NCBI GenBank assembly: GCA_963733845.1
Contig: CAVTEM010000007.1
Location: forward strand, 248,001 to 312,000
Direction: 5' to 3'
Length of the DNA: 64,000 nucleotides
Source of the DNA: DATFQE01 sp963733845
GTDB taxonomy: Bacteria > Actinomycetota > Thermoleophilia > Gaiellales > Gaiellaceae
Translations under genes and position numbers: made by a program
The notes under the pieces: model-generated
The model's input: the letters and a program-made list of their open reading frames with translations, nothing else
The model's database searches: none
Told to the model about the DNA's origin: nothing
Shown: positions 25,602 to 34,026 of the stretch, piece by piece
How the letters are laid out: every line of letters begins with the position of its first letter
Position numbering within the stretch: position 1 is the first letter of the stretch

Positions 25602-26660
25602 GTGCCAGCACAGAAACATCGACACACCTCGAACCTCGCAACGGCGGAGCTGGTCGACCTCTTCACGGAGCACCTTCGCCTCTGTCAGGTGAACGAGGAC
25701 GAACACGTCCTCATCTACAGCGACAGCGGCACGTACCCCCACTACCCGCCCGCGTTCATGGCGGCTGCCGCGAACCTCGGCGCCGACGTCTTCCAGGTCG
25801 TGCACCCGAACGCGCAGGAGAAGGCCGTGGTAGACGCCTGGGTGCGCGCCGACCTCGTGATCGACGCGGCCTCCGGCCAGCACGCGTACGGGAACATCAT
25901 GCGAGAGGCTCTCGACTCGGGCACCCGCATCCTCCGGATGGCGGTCGACGAGGACACGATCCGCCGCCTCACGCCCACCCGCGAGCTCCGCGAACGCGTC
26001 GAGGCCGGCCAGAAGATCATGGACGCCGGCACCACGATGCGGGTCACGTCCCCGGCCGGCACCGACTTGACGCTGAACAAGGAAGGCCGGGGCGCGAACG
26101 GGATCTACAGCATCTCCGACCAGCCCGGGCGTTGGGACATCTGGCCGAGCGGGATGGTCTGCTGCGCACCCCACGAGGACAAGGGCGACGGCGTCCTCGT
26201 CCTGGACGTCGGCGACATGATGCTCGTCCTCCTGCAGTACGTGCGCGAGCGCGTCTACATGGAGATCGAGGACGGGGCGATCAAGTCGATCAAGGGTGGG
26301 CTCGAAGCCGAGCTCCTGCGGGAGTGGTTCGGGAAGTTCAAGGACCCGAACGCGTACACGTTCGCGCACGTCGGCTGGGGCTGCGAGCGGCGCGCCGACT
26401 GGCTCAAGCCCGGTCAGGACAACGAGTGCTACTACGCGAACATGCAGATCGCGTTCGGCGCGAACGTGGGCATCTTCCCGGGCGCGCAAACGATCAGCCG
26501 CGCGCACCACGACTTTCCCTGTCGCAACAACTCGTACTGGGTCGACGACATCCAGATCATGGAGAACGGCGAGTTCGTCATCGACGAGCTCAAGTACAAG
26601 GAAGACGAGGCCGCAGTTCTCGAGCAGGCCGAGCAGTTCCCGCGCGGGGCAATCGCGTGA
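25602..26660 (+). CDS. NicX/M29-like metalloprotein, paralogue of the gene at 18408
   Basis: This 352-residue protein has the same architecture as its paralogue in the left operon (EHVLIYSDSGTYPHYPPAFM, TDLTLNKEGRGANGIYS, YTFAHVGWGCERRADW). The candidate iron ligands are His256 (HVGWGC) and His302-x-Asp304 (AHHDFP), again close to the spacing of His265/His318/Asp320 in 2,5-dihydroxypyridine 5,6-dioxygenase. It is the first gene of the right operon. A GTG start is chosen, with AAAGGGG about 9 nt upstream. Two diverged copies under one regulator may act on successive substrates or form a heteromer; this is inference. Confidence 0.75.
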   Translation: MPAQKHRHTSNLATAELVDLFTEHLRLCQVNEDEHVLIYSDSGTYPHYPPAFMAAAANLGADVFQVVHPNAQEKAVVDAWVRADLVIDAASGQHAYGNIMREALDSGTRILRMAVDEDTIRRLTPTRELRERVEAGQKIMDAGTTMRVTSPAGTDLTLNKEGRGANGIYSISDQPGRWDIWPSGMVCCAPHEDKGDGVLVLDVGDMMLVLLQYVRERVYMEIEDGAIKSIKGGLEAELLREWFGKFKDPNAYTFAHVGWGCERRADWLKPGQDNECYYANMQIAFGANVGIFPGAQTISRAHHDFPCRNNSYWVDDIQIMENGEFVIDELKYKEDEAAVLEQAEQFPRGAIA

Positions 26661-26732
26661 CGGAGCTTCGTCTGGCCGAACCGAGATGAGCAGCCTGGCC
26701 GAGGCGTCTCGAAGAAGAAGGGAGTGACCCAC

Positions 26733-28376
26733 ATGTCACGTAGCAGGTCGCTTCACGCGGCCGTCGTCGTGGTCGTTTCTCTGACCTTGCTCGTCGCCGC
26801 GTCCGCGTCTGCACGACCCACCGGTCAGCCGACCGCGGCCAAGGCCGGCGCGCAGACTCCGCGGCAAGGCGGCACGCTCACGATCGGGCTCAGCGCGGGC
26901 TTCGACCCGCTCGATCCCGCGACGACGTCGAGCACGCTCGCACGACTCGTCATGAAGTTCATCTACGACACCCTTCTCTACCGCGACCCGAAGACGAACA
27001 GCATCGTCCCGGGCCTCGCCAGCTCGTACAACGTGACCAAGGACGGGAAGATCATCACGCTGCGGCTCCGGCGAAACGTCCGCTTCCACGACGGAACGCG
27101 CTTCAACGCCCAAGCGGTGGTCTTCTCGCTCAACCGGATCCTCGACCTGAAGACGCGGTCCCCCCACCGCGCGAGCGTCGTCGGCCCCGTGCGGCGGATC
27201 CGGGCGCTCAACCCGTACACGATCAGGATCGTCATGAACTACCCGTTCTCTCCGTTCCTCGACACGCTGACCCAGGTCGGCTTCGCGCCGGTCTCGCCCA
27301 CGGCTGTCCGGGCGTCGGGCAACAACTTCAGCGTGCGGCCGGTCGGGACAGGCCCGTTCATGGTCACCAACGTCAGCCCCGGCAACGAGGTGACGATGGT
27401 TCGCAACCCGAACTACAACTGGGCGCCGTCCTTCTTCAAGCGGAACGGGCGCGCGTATCTCAACCGGGTCGTCGTCAGGGTGATCCCGGAGGACGCGACG
27501 AGGATGGCCCTCGGGCGCTCGGAGTCGATCGACCTCGTGTACGCGCCGATCTTCAGCCAGCTACCGAGCTTCAGCGGCAACCGGCAGTTCAAGGTCCGCC
27601 CGGCGCCGAGGTCCGGCGTCCCTCGGTCGTTCATCTTCAACACGTCACGGTGGCCGTTCAACGACGCGCGTGTCCGGCAGGCGGTCGCGCACGCGATCAA
27701 CAAGCGCCAGATCCTGGCGGCGGCCTACGGCGGCAACGGCTCGGTGGCGTCGAACGTGCTCTCGCCCGGGCTCTTCGGCTACTCGAAGGCAGCGGCGAAG
27801 CTCGCTCCGCCGTTCAACCCAGCTCGGGCGCGCACGCTCCTGACGCAGGCGGGGTGGCGACGCGGAAACGATGGAATCCTCGTCAAGGACGGCCAGAAGT
27901 TCTCGATCACGTACGGCGTCAGCACGCCGGGGACCAGCTTCCAGATCACGTCCCAGATCGTGCAGTCGAACCTCAAGGACATCGGGATCGAGGTGGACAT
28001 CCAGACGGAAGCGGTCGCTGCGTACTTGGCGGACATCCGCGCCGGCAAGTGGCACCTCGCCGACTTCCTGTTCGCGGCGAGCGACCCCGACGTCCTGTAC
28101 ACGGTCCTCCACTCGAGCTCCATCAACGCCGCCTGGAACACGTCGCGGTACCAGAACGCCAGGCTCGACCGGCTACTGCTCCAGGCCCGGCAGGCGATGG
28201 CTCCAGGCCGGCGTGCCGCGTTCTACGACCAGATCCAGCAGCTCGTCATGCGCGAGCTCCCGTACGTCCCGTACTACAACATCACTCAGCCCTTCATCCT
28301 CAACTCCCGCGTGAAGGGGCTGACCATCGACGGCCAAGGCTTCTACGACATCTACAACGCGTGGGTGTCGCAATAG
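26733..28376 (+). CDS. Oligopeptide-type ABC transporter substrate-binding protein (family 5)
   Basis: This 547-residue exported protein has a Sec-type signal (hydrophobic residues 9-25, ASASARP cleavage region) and no lipobox Cys. The SBP family 5 start is clear (RQGGTLTIGLSAGFDPLDPA), followed by LRRNVRFHDGTRFNAQAVVF, VRQAVAHAINKRQILAAAYG and the C-terminal QLVMRELPYVPYYNITQPF. It captures peptides, opines or similar ligands for OppBCDF. The ATG at 26733 is preceded by GGGAG at 8 nt; a GTG at 26724 is an alternative. The strong hairpin after its stop probably favours its expression over the permeases. Confidence 0.88.
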   Translation: MSRSRSLHAAVVVVVSLTLLVAASASARPTGQPTAAKAGAQTPRQGGTLTIGLSAGFDPLDPATTSSTLARLVMKFIYDTLLYRDPKTNSIVPGLASSYNVTKDGKIITLRLRRNVRFHDGTRFNAQAVVFSLNRILDLKTRSPHRASVVGPVRRIRALNPYTIRIVMNYPFSPFLDTLTQVGFAPVSPTAVRASGNNFSVRPVGTGPFMVTNVSPGNEVTMVRNPNYNWAPSFFKRNGRAYLNRVVVRVIPEDATRMALGRSESIDLVYAPIFSQLPSFSGNRQFKVRPAPRSGVPRSFIFNTSRWPFNDARVRQAVAHAINKRQILAAAYGGNGSVASNVLSPGLFGYSKAAAKLAPPFNPARARTLLTQAGWRRGNDGILVKDGQKFSITYGVSTPGTSFQITSQIVQSNLKDIGIEVDIQTEAVAAYLADIRAGKWHLADFLFAASDPDVLYTVLHSSSINAAWNTSRYQNARLDRLLLQARQAMAPGRRAAFYDQIQQLVMRELPYVPYYNITQPFILNSRVKGLTIDGQGFYDIYNAWVSQ

Positions 28377-28394
28377 GTCCCCAGCCGGCGGTAG

Positions 28395-28426
28395 CGCCAG
28401 CGCGAGCGTTCTCGTTCGCGCTGGCG
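28395..28426 (+). promoter_or_regulatory. Intercistronic hairpin between binding-protein and permease genes
   Basis: A 14-bp stem (CGCCAGCGCGAGCG with CGTTCGCGCTGGCG, one G-T pair) closes a TTCT loop, 18 nt after the binding-protein stop. There is no T-run. Such hairpins in transporter operons stabilise the upstream message and reduce read-through to the permease genes. Confidence 0.65.
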
Positions 28427-28465
28427 TCCGCACCTTCCCGGTCCCCGTAGGGCGGGAGGGCCACG

Positions 28466-29389
28466 CTGTTCGCCTACGTGGTCCACCGGCTCGGCCTCTC
28501 GGCCTTCATCGTCGTCGGCGTCTCGTTCCTCGTCTTCATGATGCTCCACCTCGTTCCGGGTGATCCGGTCCTGGTGATGTTGGCGGAGAGCCCGAGCGTG
28601 GAGGACCGCGCCAACCTGGAGCACCAGCTCGGGCTCGACGAGCCGCTGCACGTGCAGTACTGGAACTACGTCGACCGCGCAGCGCAGGGCGACCTGGGGC
28701 GGTCGATCCGACTGCAGGTGCCGGTCGCGACGCTGATCAAGGACCGCTTTCCGAACACGCTCGTGCTCACGGTCGCCGCTCTCTCGATCGCGCTGATCTT
28801 CGGCGTGCTGTTCGGGACGATCTCGGCGGTGTACCACCGAACGCCGGGCGACTACGCGGTGACAATGGGTGCGCTGGTCGGCGTCTCGCTGCCCAGTTTC
28901 TTCCTGGGGATCATGCTGCTGCTCTTCTTCGGGCTGAAGCTGGGCTGGCTGCCGATTGCCGGGAACGACGAGGGGGCGAAGAGCCTGGTCCTACCCGCAA
29001 TCACGCTGGCCGTCGTGCCCCTGGCGACGATCGCCCGGCTCACGCGCTCGAGCCTGCTGAACGTGCTCGGCGAGGACTACGTCCGGGTCGCCCGGGCGAA
29101 GGGCCTCCCGCGCCGCAAGGTCGTACTCCGCCACGGGCTGCGGAACAGCTTGATCCCGGTCGTCACGGTGGTCGGCGTCCAGTTCGGCACGCTGCTCGCG
29201 GGCGCCGTCATCGTCGAGACCGTCTTCGCGTGGCCCGGGATCGGGCGGTTGCTCGTAAACGCGGTCAACGACCGCGACTTCCCACTTGTCCAGGGGATAG
29301 TCCTCGTCGTCGCGATCGGGTTCGTGCTCGTGAACCTGATCGTCGACGTCCTCTATCCGGCCATCGACCCGCGTGTCCGCCATGGCTAG
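28466..29389 (+). CDS. oppB: Oligopeptide ABC transporter permease OppB/DppB, probable CTG start
   Basis: This permease of about 307 residues has six membrane segments and the OppB hallmarks MLHLVPGDPVLVML, the EAA loop (EDYVRVARAKGLPRRKVVLR) and VIVETVFAWPGIGRLL. The family N-terminus is normally M-x-x-Y-x-x-R-R. Here LFAYVVHRLGLSAF fits if translation starts at the CTG at 28466, which has GGGAGGG 5 nt upstream. The first conventional start, GTG at 28478, has no ribosome site and would cut off four residues. OppC starts within the last codons of this gene. Confidence 0.87.
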   Translation: MFAYVVHRLGLSAFIVVGVSFLVFMMLHLVPGDPVLVMLAESPSVEDRANLEHQLGLDEPLHVQYWNYVDRAAQGDLGRSIRLQVPVATLIKDRFPNTLVLTVAALSIALIFGVLFGTISAVYHRTPGDYAVTMGALVGVSLPSFFLGIMLLLFFGLKLGWLPIAGNDEGAKSLVLPAITLAVVPLATIARLTRSSLLNVLGEDYVRVARAKGLPRRKVVLRHGLRNSLIPVVTVVGVQFGTLLAGAVIVETVFAWPGIGRLLVNAVNDRDFPLVQGIVLVVAIGFVLVNLIVDVLYPAIDPRVRHG

Positions 29390-30287
29390 CGGCCCCGAGC
29401 CGACGGGCACCGTCGCGGTCGGCGGGCTCGACTACGAGGCGGTCGGCGCCTGGCGGTCGGCCGGTTTCTGGCGCCAGCTGCGCCGCTTCGCGAAACACAA
29501 GGGCGCGGTCGTCGGCGTCTTCGTCGTGGCGGTGGTCGCCGCCGCCGCGCTCCTCGCCCCGGTCATCGCGCCCTACAGCCCGACCGAGCTGACCGTGGAC
29601 ATCCTGCAGGGCCCGAGCCGTGAGCACCTGTTCGGAACGGACGAGCTGGGCCGCGACGTCTTCTCACGTGTGCTGTACGGAGCCCGCATCTCGCCGGGGA
29701 TCGGCGTCGTCGCGATCCTGCTGGCGGGCGTCGTCGGGACAGCGCTGGGACTGATCTCCGGCTATGCCGGCGGCTTCAGTGACAACGTGATCATGCGCGG
29801 GATGGACATCCTGCTCGCCTTCCCGGGGATCCTGCTGGCGATCGTCGTGGTGGCGACGCTCGGGCCCGGCCTCCGCAACGCCATGCTCGCGGTCGGGATC
29901 GCCTTCATCCCGACCTTCGCCCGCGTCGTCCGCGGCGAGGTGCTCGTCGAGCGCGAAAAGGAGTACGTGGCTGCCGCGAGGGGCCTCGGCGCCTCCGGCG
30001 CGCGGATCGCGTTCGGCGAGATCCTCCCGAGCGTCTGGGGGCCGATCACCGTGTTGGCGACGCTCGGCGTCGCCGGCGCGATCCTGGCCGCGGCCGGGTT
30101 GAGCTTCCTCGGCCTCGGCGCCGCGCCGCCCACGCCCGAGTGGGGCGCGATGCTGGCCGAGGGACGCAACTACCTGCCCGACCAGTGGTGGATCGCCACG
30201 TTCCCGGGCTGTGCGATCGCCATCACCGTCCTCGGGATCAACCTGATCGGCGACGGCCTGCGCGACACCCTCGACCCCCGCCTCTAG
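29382..30287 (+). CDS. oppC: Oligopeptide ABC transporter permease OppC/DppC
   Basis: This permease of about 301 residues starts with a cytoplasmic segment and the N-terminal OppC domain (FWRQLRRFAKHKGAVVGVFV). The signature HLFGTDELGRDVFSRVLYGA, the EAA loop (EYVAAARGLGASGARIAFGE) and the C-terminal INLIGDGLRDTLDPRL follow. The ATG at 29382 overlaps the oppB stop by 8 nt; a GTG at 29373 is also in frame. With OppB it forms the channel energised by OppD and OppF, which are encoded at the far end of the divergent operon. Confidence 0.88.
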   Translation: MASGPEPTGTVAVGGLDYEAVGAWRSAGFWRQLRRFAKHKGAVVGVFVVAVVAAAALLAPVIAPYSPTELTVDILQGPSREHLFGTDELGRDVFSRVLYGARISPGIGVVAILLAGVVGTALGLISGYAGGFSDNVIMRGMDILLAFPGILLAIVVVATLGPGLRNAMLAVGIAFIPTFARVVRGEVLVEREKEYVAAARGLGASGARIAFGEILPSVWGPITVLATLGVAGAILAAAGLSFLGLGAAPPTPEWGAMLAEGRNYLPDQWWIATFPGCAIAITVLGINLIGDGLRDTLDPRL

Positions 30288-30291
30288 AGCC

Positions 30292-31441
30292 ATGACAACC
30301 ACCGAGACAAAAAGGACGGCCGAGCCCATGAACGCACCCGCACCGCACTCCGAGTTTGCCGACCGGTTCGACCGCGTTCGCGCGGCCATGGGCGAGCTCG
30401 ACATCGACTGTCTGCTCGTCGGGCCCTCGACGGACATGGTCTACCTGATCGACTTCGCGGTTCGGCAGTCGGAGCGGATGACGATCCTGGTCCTGCCGCG
30501 CGAGGGCGAGCCGCGGCTGGTGATGCCCGGGTTCGAGCTCGACCGGATCGCCTCGACGCCGCCCCTGTTCCAGCCGGCTCCTCTGGGAGGACGGCGACGA
30601 CCCGGCCCCGCTCCTCGCCTCGCTGCTACCCAACGGAGGCGACGGCGTCACCGTGGCGGTCGGCGGCCAGATGTTCACCCACTTCTTCCTGCGCATCCGC
30701 GACGCAGCTCCGAGCGCCCTGTTCGTCAGCGGCGACGACGTCCTGGAGCCGGCCCGCATGCGCAAGACGCCGTACGAGGTCGCTGCCCTCAAGGCCGCGA
30801 GCGAGGCGGCGGACGCGGTCTTCGAGGAGGTCTTGGCGCTCCCGCTCGCCGGCATGAGCGAGCGCGAGCTGCTCGCGGACATCCATCGCCTGCTACTCGA
30901 GAAGGGGCACGACACGATCGGCGGCGGCATCGTCGGCGCCGGGCCGAACGGCGCCGCCCCACATCACCACGTCTCGGAACGGCCGATCGATCAGGGCGAC
31001 GCTGTCGTGGTCGATTTCGGCGGCGTGCGCGCGAACTACCGCTCCGACATCACGCGCACGTTTCACGTCGGCGAACCGAACGGTGACTTTCGCGCGGTCT
31101 ACGACCTGGTCAACGAAGCGAACGACGCCGGCTTCGATGCGGTCAAGCCGGGCGTCACCGCCGCCGAGATCGACGCGCGAACGCGCAGTCACATCGCCGA
31201 CGCGGGCTACGGCCCGAACTTCCTCCACCGCACCGGTCACGGGATCGGACTCGACGGGCACGAGGCGCCCTACCTCGTCCGGGGCGACGAGACCGTGCTC
31301 GAAGAGGGCATGACGTTCAGCATCGAGCCGGGCATCTACCTCGAGGGTCGCTTCGGCGTCCGCATCGAGGACATCGTGGTTGTGACCGCGACCGGCGCCG
31401 AACGGCTCAATCGCTCCACGCACGCGCTGCAGGTCGTGTGA
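30292..31441 (+). CDS. Second M24-family metallopeptidase-fold hydrolase (one frameshift)
   Basis: The N-terminal creatinase-like domain (FADRFDRVRAAMGELDIDCL, VYLIDFAVRQSERM) runs to about 30575. There the frame changes and continues RLLWEDGDDPAPLLASLLPN and then MFTHFFLRIRD into the pita-bread domain. Metal ligands are in VVVDFGG (Asp), SDITRTFH (Asp), RTGHGIGLDGHE (His), FSIEPGIY (Glu) and VRIEDIVVV (Glu). If joined it is about 383 residues, the usual family size. It starts 2 nt after the oppC stop; an ATG at 30328 is an alternative start. It resembles Xaa-Pro dipeptidases. Confidence 0.83.
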
Positions 31442-32430
31442 TGCCCGGTCGGATCGCGCTCACGTTCGAGGCCGGAGGAGAGGCGGCCCCGGCACCCGCG
31501 ATCCTGGCCGCACTGGACTCGGCCGAGGCTCGGGCGACGTTCTTCCTCGACGGCCGCTGGGCGGAGACGAACGAGGGGTTGGTGCGGTCGATCGCAGAGC
31601 GCGGCCACGAGCTGGGCAATCACGGCTACAGCCACCCCGACTGGACGACGATGAGCTCGGCGGAGATCGAGGCCGACCTGACCGCGACCGAGCGCGTTGC
31701 CGAGCGCTTGACCGGCCGCAGTGTCAAGCCGTGGGCGCGCCCCCCGTACGGTGCCGTCGACAACCGTGTCCTCGGCGTCCTGCGAGACGCCGGCTACCAC
31801 GCGATCTACCGCGACGCCGTCGACGGAGCCCATTGGCCCGGTGAAACGACGGCGGCGACGGTTCGCGACCGGGCGCTCCGCGGCGCTCACGACGGAGGCG
31901 TGATCGTCTTCCACACCAACCGGGCGGAGACACCCGAGGCGCTCCCCGAGGTCATCGACGACCTCCGAGCCGCCGGGTTCCAGCCGGGGACACTATCCGA
32001 GCTCGACGGCATTCCCACCCCCAGGCTCGAGCGGCATGCGGACTTCTCCGACGTCGACTTTCGGCCCGGCTACGTCCGCCCCGCCCGTTCCGGCCGCTGG
32101 CAGAGCATTCCCGTCCTGGAGTTGGGGGCCGCGGCGACGCAAGCGGGCAACTCGATCGAGCCGCTCGCGACGCTCGCCGGCGCGTCCCTCGAGCTGATGA
32201 CAGGCGACGCCGTCGAGCCGCTCGAGTGGCTGGCGGACGACGACGACCGCTACGTGCTCGTGCTTGCGGGGAACGTGAGCTGCGAGCTCCGGCGTGGCGA
32301 CGACGTCCTCGGTCTGCTCCTCGCGCGTACCGGCGAGCTCTTCCTGTGTCCGGCGTCCGCCGAGGCGCGGCTCGGCCCTGTGGACAGTCGCCGCTGGATC
32401 GCACTCGCCTGGCGGGCCGAAGGCCGGTGA
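31441..32430 (+). CDS. Polysaccharide-deacetylase-like (CE4/NodB) protein with altered motif 1 and a C-terminal beta domain
   Basis: This 329-residue protein carries NodB motif 2 (NHGYSHPDW, HxxxH), motif 3 (RPPYGAVD) and motif 5 (GVIVFHTNR). Motif 1, normally TFDDG with the base and a metal-binding Asp, is LTFEAGGEA here, so both Asp are replaced. Either the enzyme uses the Glu or it is catalytically changed. Residues from about 200 form a beta-rich, cupin-like domain (SIEPLATLAGASLELMTGDA, YVLVLAGNVSCELRRGDDVL). CE4 relatives include allantoinase-type hydrolases acting on cyclic amides. The ATG overlaps the preceding stop (TGATG). Confidence 0.72.
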   Translation: MPGRIALTFEAGGEAAPAPAILAALDSAEARATFFLDGRWAETNEGLVRSIAERGHELGNHGYSHPDWTTMSSAEIEADLTATERVAERLTGRSVKPWARPPYGAVDNRVLGVLRDAGYHAIYRDAVDGAHWPGETTAATVRDRALRGAHDGGVIVFHTNRAETPEALPEVIDDLRAAGFQPGTLSELDGIPTPRLERHADFSDVDFRPGYVRPARSGRWQSIPVLELGAAATQAGNSIEPLATLAGASLELMTGDAVEPLEWLADDDDRYVLVLAGNVSCELRRGDDVLGLLLARTGELFLCPASAEARLGPVDSRRWIALAWRAEGR

Positions 32431-34019
32431 GCTCACCCGACCTGATCTTCGTAGGGAACGCGATCTACACGGCCGACCCTGCCCAACCACGCGCGGAGGC
32501 CGTCGCCGTCGCGGGCAATCGGCTCGCCGCGGTCGGGCGACGTGATGACATTCTCGCCCTTCGCACCCCAGGGACGGAAGTCGTCGAACTGGGCAAGCGT
32601 GCGCTCGTACCCGGGTTCTACGACGCGCACCAGCATCAGCTGTACGCCGGCCTCGCCGAGGCGCAGGTCGACGCGCGGACGGCGAGCATCGAGGAGCTCG
32701 TCGAGCGACTGCGTCGCCGCGCCGGCACCCTGCCCTCGGGGAGCTGGGTCGAGGCGGCCGGCTACGACGAGACGCGCTTCGCCGAACGCCGAAACCCGAC
32801 CCGCGACGACCTCGATCGCGCCTCCATGCAGCACCCGATCCTCGTCACGAGGACCTGCGGCCATGTGATGGTCCTGAACAGCGCTGCGCTGGCCGAGGCC
32901 GGGGTCGACGGCACGACCCCCGACCCAGACGGCGGCAGCCTCGAACGCACGGCGGACGGCGACGAGCCGACCGGCCTCCTCCGTGAACGGGCCATGGAGC
33001 TCGCACGCCGCGTCGTCCAGCAGCCGGGCCCGGACGCCCTCGAGCGTGCGATCCTCGACGCCGGCGCCGCGAACCTCCGCCTTGGCATCACCAGCCTGTG
33101 GGAGCCGAGCGTCGAGCCGCCGCACATCGACACGTACGAGCGCCTCGAGGCGGAGAACCGACTGCCCGTCCGCGTCACGATGGCGCAGAAGAAGGTGCTC
33201 CGTTCCGGTGAGGCGGTGGAGTTGGCACGCCCGTTCCGACGCCCGTGGCTGAGCCTAGTCGGCGTGAAACTGTTCCAAGACGGTGCGATCGCGCCGAGGA
33301 CGGCGGCGCTAAGCGAGCCGTACCCAGGCGAGCCCGAGAATCGGGGGCTCCTCATCTGGCCCCAGGAGAACCTGGACGCGCTCGTGGAAGAGGCGCATCG
33401 CGGAGGCTTCCAGGTGAGCATCCACGCAATCGGCGACGCCGCGATTTCCTCCGCGCTCGAGGCGATTCAGCGCGCGCTCGCACGTCAGCCTGACGACCAG
33501 CGTCGGCACCGGATCGAGCACTGCGGGCTTCCGCTTCCCCGTGTGCACGACCTGCTGCGGCGTGCGCGGATCGTCGCCGTCGTCCAGCCCGGCTTCCTGC
33601 ACTTCCACGGCGACGTCTACGCGGAGAACGTCGCCGCGGACAGGGCTCGATGGCTCTATCCGATCCGGACGCTACGGGGTCTCTGCCGCGGCGTCGCGGG
33701 GAGCTCCGACGGACCCGTCATCCCGGATCGCAGCCCGCTGTTCGGCATGGCCGTCGCCATGACCCGTCGCACGGCCGGCGGAACGGTTCTCGGCACTGAC
33801 GAGCAGATCGGGTTCGCCGAGGCACTCGGCCTCTACACACACGCGGCCGCATTCGCGGCCGAGGAGGAGCAGCAGAAAGGAAGCCTTGCGCCGGGAAAGC
33901 TGGCCGACCTCGTGGTTCTCGCCGAGGACCCGGGCCGGATGTCCGGCGACGAGCTGGCGGGTCTGCAAGTCGAGACGACCGTCCTAGACGGAAGCGTCGC
34001 TTGGACGTCGGGAGGGTGA
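32427..34019 (+). CDS. YtcJ-like metal-dependent amidohydrolase (Amidohydro_3)
   Basis: This 530-residue protein has the N-terminal beta sandwich (DLIFVGNAIYTADPAQPRAE) and the metal motif ALVPGFYDAHQHQLYAG (HxH). A TIM barrel follows with GVKLFQDGAIAP, a His in FQVSIHAIGDAAI and in HRIEHCGLPL, and the active-site Asp segment GVAGSSDGPVI. The C-terminal sandwich ends in LAPGKLADLVVLAEDPGRM. The family hydrolyses amides of varied structure. GTG at 32427 overlaps the previous stop (GTGA). It closes the main right operon. Confidence 0.85.
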   Translation: MSSPDLIFVGNAIYTADPAQPRAEAVAVAGNRLAAVGRRDDILALRTPGTEVVELGKRALVPGFYDAHQHQLYAGLAEAQVDARTASIEELVERLRRRAGTLPSGSWVEAAGYDETRFAERRNPTRDDLDRASMQHPILVTRTCGHVMVLNSAALAEAGVDGTTPDPDGGSLERTADGDEPTGLLRERAMELARRVVQQPGPDALERAILDAGAANLRLGITSLWEPSVEPPHIDTYERLEAENRLPVRVTMAQKKVLRSGEAVELARPFRRPWLSLVGVKLFQDGAIAPRTAALSEPYPGEPENRGLLIWPQENLDALVEEAHRGGFQVSIHAIGDAAISSALEAIQRALARQPDDQRRHRIEHCGLPLPRVHDLLRRARIVAVVQPGFLHFHGDVYAENVAADRARWLYPIRTLRGLCRGVAGSSDGPVIPDRSPLFGMAVAMTRRTAGGTVLGTDEQIGFAEALGLYTHAAAFAAEEEQQKGSLAPGKLADLVVLAEDPGRMSGDELAGLQVETTVLDGSVAWTSGG

Positions 34020-34026
34020 GGCGCGC

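Noticed and set aside
25540..25692. Leader peptide in the right-operon 5' region (ATG at 25540)
   Set aside because: GGAGG lies only 1 nt before the ATG, and the frame simply runs through the NicX-like gene in a shadow frame.
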